From: Paraburkholderia susongensis
Lineage (GTDB): Bacteria; Pseudomonadota; Gammaproteobacteria; Burkholderiales; Burkholderiaceae
Direction of reading: 5' to 3'
DNA: 64,000 nt
NCBI RefSeq assembly: GCF_900177725.1
Contig: NZ_FXAT01000004.1
Span: forward strand, 682,001-746,000
Shown in pieces: positions 25,481 to 33,262 of this stretch. Numbering within the stretch: the stretch's first letter is position 1; each line of letters begins with the position of its first letter. The position numbers and the translations under genes were made by a program. The notes below the pieces were generated by a model that did not search any database, was not told where the DNA came from, and saw nothing but the letters and a program-made list of their open reading frames with translations.

Positions 25481-25573
25481 CATGCAGGATGGATTGCGTT
25501 GCGGATTCAAACGGCGGCGCGGCAGATGCCTGCAACGGGTAGGCAACGCAATCCAATCTTGGAGTTGACGCAG

Positions 25574-26590
25574 ATGAAAGCGATCGAAATCACCGAATTC
25601 GGTGCGCCTGAAGTCCTCAAGCTGGCGGAGCGGCCGATGCCGCAACCCAAGGCAGGCGAGGTGCTGATCAAGGTGGCGGCGTCCGGCATCAATCGTCCGG
25701 ATGTGTTTCAGCGCAAGGGCGGCTATGCGCCGCCCCCGGGTGCATCTGACCTGCCTGGGTTGGAGGTGGCGGGCGAGATTGTCGGCGGCACGATCGACGA
25801 GAAGAACAACCCGTTCGGCCTGAAAATCGGCGATCGCGTGTGCGCGCTGCTCGCGGGCGGCGGCTACGCGGAGTACGCGAGCGCGCCGCTGCTGCAATGC
25901 CTGCCGGTGCCGGCGGGGTTGTCGGACGTCGAGGCGGCGTCGCTGCCCGAGACCTTCTTCACGGTATGGAGCAACGTGTTCAACCGCGCGCAGCTCGGCC
26001 AGGGCGAGGGCGGGCCGAACGAAACGCTGCTCGTGCAGGGCGGCTCGAGCGGCATCGGCGTGACGGCGATCCAGATTGCGCACGCGCTTGGTTTTCGCGT
26101 GTTCGCGACGGCGGGGTCGGACGAAAAATGCCGCGCGTGCGAAGCGTTGGGCGCGGAGCGCGCGATCAACTACAAGACGGAAGATTTCGTCGAGGTCATC
26201 AAGTCGCTGACGAACGATCGCGGCGTCGACGTGATTCTCGACATGGTGGCGGGCAGCTACGTGCCGCGCGAGCTTACGGCGCTGGCCGACGGCGGGCGCC
26301 TCGTGCTGATCGCGCTCCTCGGCGGAGCGAAAGCGGAACTGAATCTGCACGAGGTATTGCGCCGCCGTTTGACGGTGACCGGCTCGACGCTGCGTCCGCG
26401 GCCGATCGAATTCAAGGCGCGGATCGCCGCGCAACTGAAGGAGCGCGTGTGGCCGCATCTCGAAGCCGGCCGCATCAAGCCGATCGTGTATCGCGTGCTT
26501 CCGGCCGCGCAGGCTGCCGAAGCGCATGCGCTGATGGAAAGCAGCGCGCACGTCGGCAAGATCGTGCTGAGCTGGAAGCAGGACGCTTGA
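25574..26590 (+). CDS. NAD(P)H quinone oxidoreductase of the zinc-less MDR family (TP53I3/Qor-like)
   Basis: A 338-residue medium-chain dehydrogenase/reductase. The GroES-like N-terminus (MKAIEITEFGAPEVLKLAER, then NRPDVFQRKGGYAPPPGASD) and the NADPH-binding segment VQGGSSGIGVTAIQIAHALG match the PIG3/TP53I3-type quinone oxidoreductases. Catalytic-zinc cysteine and histidine ligands are absent, as expected for quinone reductases. It reduces quinones with NADPH in the cytoplasm. A GGAG stands nine bases before the ATG. The gene is flanked by the pnp terminator and a 180-base gap before tpiA. Exact quinone specificity is unknown. Confidence 0.9.
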   Translation: MKAIEITEFGAPEVLKLAERPMPQPKAGEVLIKVAASGINRPDVFQRKGGYAPPPGASDLPGLEVAGEIVGGTIDEKNNPFGLKIGDRVCALLAGGGYAEYASAPLLQCLPVPAGLSDVEAASLPETFFTVWSNVFNRAQLGQGEGGPNETLLVQGGSSGIGVTAIQIAHALGFRVFATAGSDEKCRACEALGAERAINYKTEDFVEVIKSLTNDRGVDVILDMVAGSYVPRELTALADGGRLVLIALLGGAKAELNLHEVLRRRLTVTGSTLRPRPIEFKARIAAQLKERVWPHLEAGRIKPIVYRVLPAAQAAEAHALMESSAHVGKIVLSWKQDA

Positions 26591-26772
26591 CACGGCTGGT
26601 TTGACCCGCTTCCCCCCACGCAGTAAAATTGCACGTTTTGCGCGCGCCGGATAAACCCGACGGGCGGACTGCGGGCGAGGGGCGGAAAGCGGGGAATGAA
26701 TGCAGGAAATGCCGCGCACGAAGTCCGCTGGTATCCGCTGGCAGTACACGCAAAACAGGACAACACGAGACG

Positions 26773-27549
26773 ATGTCGAAACAGCAACGAGCCAAACTGG
26801 TAGTCGGTAACTGGAAGATGCACGGGCGCCTCGCCGCGAATGCCACGCTGTTGCAGGCTGTGGCGCAAGGCTCCGGCGAATTGCCGGCCGACGTGCGTGT
26901 TGGGGTGTGTGTGCCGGGTGTCTATCTCGCGCAGACGCAGGCGTTGCTCGAAGGCAGCCGGGTCGAGTGGGGCGTGCAGGACGTCTCCGCGTTCACGCAT
27001 GGCGCCTATACCGGTGAAGTAGCCGCGCCGATGGTGACGGATTTCGGCGCCATGCTCGCAATCGTCGGGCACTCGGAGCGTCGTGCGTACCATCGCGAAA
27101 GCGCCGAACTGGTTGCGGTAAAAACGCAGCGCGCGCTGGAAGCGGGTTTGACGCCGATCGTCTGCGTGGGCGAAACGCTCGAAGAGCGCGAAGCCGGTTC
27201 GACCGAGCAGGTGGTCGGCGCGCAACTCGATGAAGTGCTGGCGAAGCTGTCGGCGCAGGAAGCGGCCCGTCTCGTTGTTGCTTACGAGCCGGTCTGGGCG
27301 ATCGGCACCGGCAAGAGCGCGACCGCGGAGCAGGCTCAGGCGGTGCATGCGTTCCTGCGTGCGCGTCTTGCGGCGAAGGGCGCGGCGGACGTGCCGTTAC
27401 TGTACGGCGGCAGCGTCAAACCGGAAAACGCGGAAGAACTGTTCCGCCAGCCGGATATCGACGGTGGCCTGATCGGCGGCGCGTCATTGAAAGACCAGGA
27501 TTTCCTGGCGATCTGCAGGGCGGCGGCCGTCACGAGCGTCGCCGGTTGA
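26773..27549 (+). CDS. tpiA: Triosephosphate isomerase
   Basis: A 258-residue TIM-barrel enzyme interconverting dihydroxyacetone phosphate and glyceraldehyde 3-phosphate. The catalytic set is visible: Asn and Lys in VVGNWKMHG, His in VGHSERR, Glu in AYEPVWAIGTG, and the phosphate loop LYGGSVKPENA. The length is normal. The ATG at 26773 begins MSKQQRAKLVVG, and an earlier start would add a basic tail that looks non-coding. secG follows after 82 bases, the usual tpiA-secG arrangement. Confidence 0.97.
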   Translation: MSKQQRAKLVVGNWKMHGRLAANATLLQAVAQGSGELPADVRVGVCVPGVYLAQTQALLEGSRVEWGVQDVSAFTHGAYTGEVAAPMVTDFGAMLAIVGHSERRAYHRESAELVAVKTQRALEAGLTPIVCVGETLEEREAGSTEQVVGAQLDEVLAKLSAQEAARLVVAYEPVWAIGTGKSATAEQAQAVHAFLRARLAAKGAADVPLLYGGSVKPENAEELFRQPDIDGGLIGGASLKDQDFLAICRAAAVTSVAG

Positions 27550-27631
27550 GCAGGGCGCCTCGGCGAGGATGACTCCATTTCGCGCGGCACGTTGTGTGCG
27601 GCGCGGTTAAATAAAGACTCAGGTGAGTGTG

Positions 27632-28021
27632 ATGCTGTATTTGAAAACATTGATTATCGTCGTTCAGTTGCTGTCGGCGCTCGGGGTCATCGGACTCGTC
27701 TTGCTGCAGCACGGCAAAGGCGCCGACATGGGCGCGGCGTTCGGCAGCGGCGCCTCGGGCAGTCTGTTCGGCGCGACGGGCTCGGCTAACTTTCTGTCGC
27801 GTACCACGGCTGTGCTCGCCGCCGTGTTTTTCATCACGACGCTGGCGCTTACTTACCTCGGCGCGTATCACACGAAACCTTCTGCTGGCGTGCTTGGCGC
27901 GGCAGTGACCGCACCGGCGGCACCTGCTGGCGCGTCGGCGCCGGCTCCTGTTTCGGCGCCGGCCCAGGCTGCGGCACCGGCTTCGCCAGCGTCGGTTCCG
28001 GCTACGGGCGTGCCGAAATAA
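27632..28021 (+). CDS. secG: Preprotein translocase subunit SecG
   Basis: A 129-residue inner-membrane protein with two helices (LIIVVQLLSALGVIGLVLLQ and AVLAAVFFITTLALTYLG) around the SecG signature HGKGADMGAAFGSGASGSLFG. It is an accessory subunit of SecYEG and stabilises protein export. The C-terminal 45 residues are Ala/Pro-rich and probably disordered. An AGGTGA Shine-Dalgarno selects the ATG at 27632 over a GTG nine bases earlier. It sits between tpiA and tRNA-Leu. Confidence 0.95.
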   Translation: MLYLKTLIIVVQLLSALGVIGLVLLQHGKGADMGAAFGSGASGSLFGATGSANFLSRTTAVLAAVFFITTLALTYLGAYHTKPSAGVLGAAVTAPAAPAGASAPAPVSAPAQAAAPASPASVPATGVPK

Positions 28022-28047
28022 ATTTTCGTCAGACGTGCTTTTGTGCG

Positions 28048-28076
28048 TTGAACAAACTGCTTAAACAAGTTACAAT
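28048..28076 (+). promoter_or_regulatory. Promoter of tRNA-Leu
   Basis: TTGAAC and TACAAT are separated by exactly 17 nt. They lie about 58 bases before the tRNA. Confidence 0.75.
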
Positions 28077-28133
28077 TCAAGTCTTGAAGCGATTCGCGGG
28101 TTTTATAAGTTGTTTTCCCGGATTGCATAGAGT

Positions 28134-28218
28134 GCCGACGTGGTGAAATTGGTAGACACGCTATCTTGAGGGGGTAGTGGCGAAAGCTGTGCGAGTTCGA
28201 GTCTCGCCGTCGGCACCA
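28134..28218 (+). tRNA. tRNA-Leu (anticodon GAG)
   Basis: An 85-nt class II tRNA with encoded CCA. The acceptor GCCGACG pairs with CGTCGGC. The D arm, a five-base anticodon stem (CTATC/GGTAG, one G-U) with loop TTGAGGG giving anticodon GAG, a long variable arm, and the GTTCGAGTC T-loop are all present. It reads CTC and CTT codons. Confidence 0.95.
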
Positions 28219-28228
28219 AATGTTATCT

Positions 28229-28265
28229 AAATGCCAGCCGCTTGCTTCGCTTCGGCTGGCATTTT
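28229..28265 (+). terminator. Terminator after tRNA-Leu
   Basis: AATGCCAGCCG pairs with CGGCTGGCATT and is followed by TT. The nuo operon begins 112 bases further on. No clear nuo promoter was found in that gap by eye. Confidence 0.8.
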
Positions 28266-28376
28266 CACTTCTGGCGCATGATCGTAGCGCTTGCGTCATG
28301 TGCGTTGAAGAAGTGATTTAGCGTCAGGGGTGCTATGCTCCTGAGGGCACTCAGAACCAACCGATTGAGGATTGTC

Positions 28377-28736
28377 TTGAACCTCGCAGCCTATTTCCCC
28401 GTTTTGTTGTTCCTCATTGTGGGCACCGGTTTAGGCGTAGCACTGGTCAGTATTGGCAAGATCCTCGGTCCCAACAAGCCCGACACCGAGAAAAACGCAC
28501 CGTACGAGTGCGGCTTCGAAGCATTCGAAGATGCGCGCATGAAGTTCGACGTGCGCTACTACCTCGTCGCCATTCTCTTCATCATTTTCGACCTTGAGAC
28601 CGCATTCCTGTTTCCGTGGGGCGTGGCCCTGCGCGATATCGGCTGGACTGGCTTCATGGCAATGATGATTTTCCTGCTCGAATTCCTGCTTGGCTTTGCC
28701 TACATCTGGAAGAAGGGCGGCCTCGACTGGGAATGA
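28377..28736 (+). CDS. nuoA: NADH-quinone oxidoreductase subunit A
   Basis: A 119-residue protein with three membrane helices; the first nuo gene. The conserved blocks NAPYECGFEAFEDARMKFDVRYY and IIFDLETAFLFPW are typical of NuoA. The TTG at 28377 is chosen because TGAGG lies six bases upstream and because it gives the length usual in Burkholderia. An ATG 42 bases earlier adds a basic non-homologous tail. It belongs to the proton-pumping membrane arm at the interface with the hydrophilic arm. Confidence 0.95.
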   Translation: MNLAAYFPVLLFLIVGTGLGVALVSIGKILGPNKPDTEKNAPYECGFEAFEDARMKFDVRYYLVAILFIIFDLETAFLFPWGVALRDIGWTGFMAMMIFLLEFLLGFAYIWKKGGLDWE

Positions 28737-28798
28737 TGGATTAATCGCCGGTTTGCGTGGGTGGCCAGGCTTGCCGCCCCGTCTGGAGTGGAAAGCAA

Positions 28799-29278
28799 AT
28801 GAGTATCGAAGGGGTCTTGAAAGAAGGGTTTGTCACCACCACGGCGGACAAACTGATCAACTGGACGCGCACCGGCTCGTTGTGGCCGATGACGTTCGGT
28901 CTTGCGTGCTGTGCGGTCGAAATGATGCATGCGGGTGCGGCCCGTTATGACCTCGACCGTTTCGGCGTGGTGTTTCGTCCGAGTCCGCGCCAGTCGGACG
29001 TAATGATCGTCGCCGGCACGCTGTGCAACAAGATGGCGCCCGCTTTGCGCAAGGTCTACGACCAGATGGCCGAGCCGCGCTGGGTGATCTCGATGGGCTC
29101 GTGCGCGAACGGCGGCGGCTATTACCACTATTCGTACTCGGTGGTGCGCGGCTGCGACCGGATCGTCCCGGTCGACGTGTATGTGCCGGGTTGTCCGCCC
29201 ACAGCGGAAGCGCTCGTGTATGGCGTAATCCAGTTGCAAGCCAAGATTCGCCGCACCAACACCATCGCCCGTCAATAA
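28799..29278 (+). CDS. nuoB: NADH-quinone oxidoreductase subunit B
   Basis: A 159-residue peripheral-arm protein carrying the N2 [4Fe-4S] cluster, the last electron carrier before quinone. Ligand cysteines are visible as the tandem Cys pair in [11 protein letters not shown], the Cys of [11 protein letters not shown] and the Cys of [12 protein letters not shown]. The length is normal and the start is the first ATG giving the family N-terminus. It lies 62 bases after nuoA and 20 before nuoC, in a continuous operon. Confidence 0.97.
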
Positions 29279-29298
29279 GGCCAACGCCTCCCCACAAT

Positions 29299-29901
29299 AT
29301 GGCAAGCAAACTCGAGACCCTGAAAGCGAACCTCGAGGCGGCCTTTGGCGGCCTCCTGTTGAGCACTACCGAAGCCATCGGCGAGCTGACGATCGTCGTG
29401 AAGGCAGCCGACTATCTCAATGTGACAAAGCGTCTGCGTGACGAACGCTCGCTCGGTTTCGAGCAATGCGTCGATCTGTGCGGCGTCGACTACCAAACCT
29501 ATGCCGACGGTGCTTACGACGGCCCGCGTTTCGCGGCCGTGCTGCATCTGCTGTCGGTGCAGAACAACTGGCGTCTGCGTCTGCGCGTGTTCGCGCCGGA
29601 CGACGACATGCCGATCCTGCCGTCCGTCGTCGAGATCTGGAATTCGGTCAACTGGTACGAGCGCGAAGCGTTCGACCTGTACGGCATCGTCTTCGAAGGT
29701 CACCCGGACCTGCGTCGCATCCTGACCGACTACGGTTTCATCGGTCACCCGTTCCGTAAGGATTTCCCGGTCTCCGGCTACGTTGAAATGCGTTACGACC
29801 CGGAAGAGAAGCGCGTCGTCTATCAGCCTGTGACGATCGAGCCGCGGGAAATCACGCCGCGCGTGATCCGCGAGGATCGCTATGGCGGTCTGAAACACTA
29901 A
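29299..29901 (+). CDS. nuoC: NADH-quinone oxidoreductase subunit C
   Basis: A 200-residue peripheral-arm subunit, homologue of the 30-kDa mitochondrial protein. The signature WYEREAFDLYGIVFEGHPDL is followed by the Arg-rich RRILTDYGFIGHPFRKDFP and the end RYDPEEKRVVYQPV. It holds NuoD next to NuoB near the quinone site. NuoC and NuoD are separate genes here, unlike the NuoCD fusion of E. coli. The gap to nuoD is nine bases, so they are tightly co-translated. Confidence 0.96.
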   Translation: MASKLETLKANLEAAFGGLLLSTTEAIGELTIVVKAADYLNVTKRLRDERSLGFEQCVDLCGVDYQTYADGAYDGPRFAAVLHLLSVQNNWRLRLRVFAPDDDMPILPSVVEIWNSVNWYEREAFDLYGIVFEGHPDLRRILTDYGFIGHPFRKDFPVSGYVEMRYDPEEKRVVYQPVTIEPREITPRVIREDRYGGLKH

Positions 29902-29910
29902 GAGAACGCC

Positions 29911-31164
29911 ATGGCAGAGATCAAGAATTACACGCTCAACTTCGGCCCGCAGCACCCGGCAGCGCACGGTGTGCTGCGCCTCGTGCTCGAACTCGACGGC
30001 GAAGTCATCCAGCGCGCCGATCCGCACATCGGTCTGCTGCATCGCGCGACTGAAAAGCTCGCCGAAACCAAAACGTTCATCCAGTCGGTGCCGTACATGG
30101 ACCGTCTCGACTACGTGTCGATGATGGTCAACGAGCACGGCTATGTGATGGCGATCGAAAAGCTGCTCGGCATCGACGTGCCGTTGCGCGCGCAATACAT
30201 TCGCGTGCTGTTCGACGAAGTCACGCGCGTTCTGAATCACCTGATGTGGATCGGCGCGCACGCGCTCGACGTCGGCGCGATGGCGGTGTTCCTCTACGCG
30301 TTCCGCGAGCGCGAAGACCTGATGGACGTGTACGAAGCGGTATCCGGCGCACGGATGCACGCGGCCTACTACCGTCCGGGCGGTGTCTATCGCGATCTGC
30401 CTGACGTGATGCCGCAATACAAGGCGTCGAAGATTCGCAATGCGAAGGCATTGTCGAAGATGAACGAGAACCGCCAGGGTTCGCTGCTCGACTTCATCGA
30501 CGACTTCTTTACGCGCTTTCCGAAGTGCGTCGATGAATACGAAACGCTGCTCACCGACAACCGGATCTGGAAGCAGCGTCTGGTCGGCATCGGCGTGGTG
30601 AGTCCGGAGCGCGCGCTGCAACTCGGCATGACCGGCGCGATGCTGCGCGGCTCGGGCATCGAGTGGGACCTGCGCAAGAAACAGCCGTACGAAGTGTATG
30701 ACAAGCTCGACTTCGACATTCCCGTTGGCGTGAACGGCGACTGCTACGACCGTTATCTGGTGCGCGTCGAAGAAATGCGTCAATCCACACGCATCGCGAA
30801 ACAGTGCATTGAGTGGCTGCGCAAAAATTCGGGCCCGGTGATGACGGACAATCACAAGGTTGCGCCGCCGTCGCGAGTCGGCATGAAGTCGAACATGGAA
30901 GATCTGATCCATCACTTCAAGCTGTTCACCGAGGGCTTCCATGTGCCCGAAGGTGAAGCGTACGCCGCGGTCGAACATCCGAAGGGCGAGTTCGGCATCT
31001 ATCTGATCTCGGACGGCGCCAACAAGCCGTATCGCCTGAAGATTCGCGCACCGGGCTATGCGCACCTGTCCGCGCTCGACGAAATGGCGCGCGGGCACAT
31101 GATCGCCGACGCAGTGACGATCATCGGCACGCAGGACATCGTGTTCGGCGAAGTGGATCGCTAG
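29911..31164 (+). CDS. nuoD: NADH-quinone oxidoreductase subunit D
   Basis: A 417-residue subunit, homologue of the 49-kDa protein, derived from hydrogenase large subunits but lacking the Ni cysteines. The N-terminal FGPQHPAAHGVLRLVLELDG forms the quinone-pocket loop, and the C-terminal FGEVDR end matches the family. It sits with NuoB at the quinone site. It begins nine bases after nuoC. A 133-base gap to nuoE, longer than most in the operon, shows no hairpin of note. Confidence 0.97.
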   Translation: MAEIKNYTLNFGPQHPAAHGVLRLVLELDGEVIQRADPHIGLLHRATEKLAETKTFIQSVPYMDRLDYVSMMVNEHGYVMAIEKLLGIDVPLRAQYIRVLFDEVTRVLNHLMWIGAHALDVGAMAVFLYAFREREDLMDVYEAVSGARMHAAYYRPGGVYRDLPDVMPQYKASKIRNAKALSKMNENRQGSLLDFIDDFFTRFPKCVDEYETLLTDNRIWKQRLVGIGVVSPERALQLGMTGAMLRGSGIEWDLRKKQPYEVYDKLDFDIPVGVNGDCYDRYLVRVEEMRQSTRIAKQCIEWLRKNSGPVMTDNHKVAPPSRVGMKSNMEDLIHHFKLFTEGFHVPEGEAYAAVEHPKGEFGIYLISDGANKPYRLKIRAPGYAHLSALDEMARGHMIADAVTIIGTQDIVFGEVDR

Positions 31165-31297
31165 GACGTATTCATCGACGTGCGTCTCCGGTTACCACAC
31201 CGGCACGCGCGTCAAGCAAAGGAACGCCGGGTCTGTCGCAGCAAGATATGAGCGACGGGTTTTCGTTCGGTAGGAATTGAAAGAGTCGTGTCTGAAA

Positions 31298-31783
31298 ATG
31301 ATCTCAGCTGAAGGCCTGAAAGAAATCGATCGTGCGATCGCGAAGTATCCCGCCGATCAGAAACAGTCCGCCGTGATGTCGGCGTTGGCTACTGCTCAGG
31401 AAGAGCATGGCTGGCTGTCGCCCGAACTCATGCAGTTCGTCGCGGATTATCTCGGCATGCCGGCAGTCGCCGTGCAGGAGGTGGCAACCTTCTACACGAT
31501 GTACGAGACCTCGCCGGTCGGCAAGCACAAGATCACGCTTTGCACGAACCTGCCGTGCCAGCTCGGCCCGGATGGCGGCTCCGAGAGCGCCGCTGAATAC
31601 CTGAAGCAGAAGCTCGGCATCGACTTCGGCGAAACCACGCCCGACGGCAAGTTCACCCTGAAAGAAGGTGAGTGCATGGGTTCGTGCGGCGATGCGCCGG
31701 TGATGCTGGTGAACAACCATCGCATGTGCAGCTTCATGAGCCGCGCGAAGATCGACCAGCTGCTCGAGGAACTTTCCAAATGA
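31298..31783 (+). CDS. nuoE: NADH-quinone oxidoreductase subunit E
   Basis: A 161-residue thioredoxin-fold subunit of the NADH dehydrogenase module, carrying the N1a [2Fe-2S] cluster. Ligands are the two cysteines in LCTNLPCQLGPDGG and the two in GECMGSCGDAPVMLVNN. The start ATG at 31298 (MISAEGLKEIDRAIAKYP) is chosen because the family begins here; a TTG 21 bases earlier has a better Shine-Dalgarno and cannot be excluded. Its stop overlaps the nuoF start (ATGA). Confidence 0.94.
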   Translation: MISAEGLKEIDRAIAKYPADQKQSAVMSALATAQEEHGWLSPELMQFVADYLGMPAVAVQEVATFYTMYETSPVGKHKITLCTNLPCQLGPDGGSESAAEYLKQKLGIDFGETTPDGKFTLKEGECMGSCGDAPVMLVNNHRMCSFMSRAKIDQLLEELSK

Positions 31784-33108
31784 CGTCTTTACACGATCGT
31801 CACATCAAACCGCTGATTCTCGCTGGTCTGAACGGCGATAACTGGCATCTCGAAGACTACGTGGCGCGCGGCGGTTACGCCCAGCTGCGCCGTATTCTGG
31901 AAGAAAAGATCCCACCCGAGCAGGTGATCGCCGACGTCAAGGCGTCGGGTCTGCGTGGCCGTGGCGGTGCGGGCTTCCCGACCGGTCTGAAGTGGAGCTT
32001 CATGCCGCGTCAGTTTCCGGGTCAGAAGTACCTCGTCTGCAATTCGGACGAAGGCGAGCCGGGCACGTTCAAGGACCGCGACATCCTGCGCTTCAATCCG
32101 CACTCGCTGATCGAAGGCATGGCCATCGGCGCGTACGCGATGGGCATCACGGTCGGCTATAACTACATCCACGGCGAGATCTGGGAAGTCTACAAACGCT
32201 TCGAAGAAGCGTTGGAGGAAGCTCGCCGCGCCGGGTTCCTCGGCGACAACATCATGGGCTCGGGCTTCTCGTTCCAGCTGCATGCGCACCACGGTTACGG
32301 CGCGTATATCTGCGGCGAAGAAACCGCGCTGCTCGAATCGATCGAGGGCAAGAAGGGCCAGCCGCGCTTCAAGCCGCCGTTCCCGGCAAGCTTTGGCGTG
32401 TACGGCAAGCCGACCACGATCAACAACACCGAAACGTTCGCGGCAGTGCCGTTCCTGCTCGCGATCGGTCCGCAGAATTACCTCGAAATCGGCAAGCCGA
32501 ACAACGGTGGCACGAAGATTTTCTCGGTGTCGGGCGACGTCGAGCGTCCGGGCAATTACGAAATTCCGCTCGGCACGCCGTTCGCGACGCTGATGGAACT
32601 CGCCGGCGGCATCCGCGGCGGCAAGAAGATCAAGGCCGTGATTCCTGGCGGCTCGTCGGCGCCGGTCATTCCGGGCGACATCATGATGCAGACCGACATG
32701 GATTACGACGCGATCGCGAAGGCCGGCTCGATGCTCGGCTCGGGCGCGGTGATCGTGATGGACGAGACGCGCTGCATGGTGCGCTCGCTGCTGCGTCTGT
32801 CGTACTTCTATTTCGAAGAGTCGTGCGGTCAGTGCACGCCTTGCCGCGAAGGCACGGGCTGGCTGTATCGCGTCGTGCATCGTATCGAGCATGGGCTCGG
32901 CCGTCAGGAAGACCTGGATCTGCTGAACTCGGTCGCGGAAAACATCATGGGCCGTACGATCTGCGCGCTCGGCGACGCAGCGGCCATGCCGGTTCGCGGC
33001 ATGCTCAAGCACTACTGGGACGAATTCGAATATCACGTCGCCCACAAGCATTGCCTCGTCGGCGGCCATGCCGGCACGGCGGCGGCGCCGGAAACAGTGG
33101 CTGCATGA
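31780..33108 (+). CDS. nuoF: NADH-quinone oxidoreductase subunit F
   Basis: A 442-residue subunit that binds NADH, FMN and the N3 [4Fe-4S] cluster, the entry point of electrons. GLRGRGGAGFPTGLKWSFMP forms the NADH/FMN loop. The N3 cysteines are in EESCGQCTPCREGTGW, with the fourth in TICALGDAAAMPV. The ATG overlaps nuoE. The stop lies inside a three-copy 13-nt tandem repeat. Electrons pass from here to NuoE and NuoG. Confidence 0.97.
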   Translation: MTSLHDRHIKPLILAGLNGDNWHLEDYVARGGYAQLRRILEEKIPPEQVIADVKASGLRGRGGAGFPTGLKWSFMPRQFPGQKYLVCNSDEGEPGTFKDRDILRFNPHSLIEGMAIGAYAMGITVGYNYIHGEIWEVYKRFEEALEEARRAGFLGDNIMGSGFSFQLHAHHGYGAYICGEETALLESIEGKKGQPRFKPPFPASFGVYGKPTTINNTETFAAVPFLLAIGPQNYLEIGKPNNGGTKIFSVSGDVERPGNYEIPLGTPFATLMELAGGIRGGKKIKAVIPGGSSAPVIPGDIMMQTDMDYDAIAKAGSMLGSGAVIVMDETRCMVRSLLRLSYFYFEESCGQCTPCREGTGWLYRVVHRIEHGLGRQEDLDLLNSVAENIMGRTICALGDAAAMPVRGMLKHYWDEFEYHVAHKHCLVGGHAGTAAAPETVAA

Positions 33109-33135
33109 AGTGGCTGCCTGAGGTGGCTGCTTGAG
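33097..33135 (+). repeat. Three tandem 13-nt repeats over the nuoF stop codon
   Basis: GTGGCTGCATGAA, GTGGCTGCCTGAG and GTGGCTGCTTGAG follow without gaps. The first supplies the nuoF stop. Since 13 is not a multiple of three, the three TGA triplets fall in three different frames. Confidence 0.9.
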
Positions 33136-33262
33136 TCAGGCCGACAGGGTTGACTGACGGATAACTACCAGACGTACGCCTCAACCGCAGGATTCATCGC
33201 CCGAGAGCGGTGGTGAAGAGGCGAACGATTGAGCGGTAACAGGTTAAGGAAGATTGACCATC

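Noticed and set aside
28266..28376. Possible nuo promoter between the tRNA terminator and nuoA
   Set aside because: Several weak hexamers can be drawn but none has both boxes at 16-18 nt spacing.
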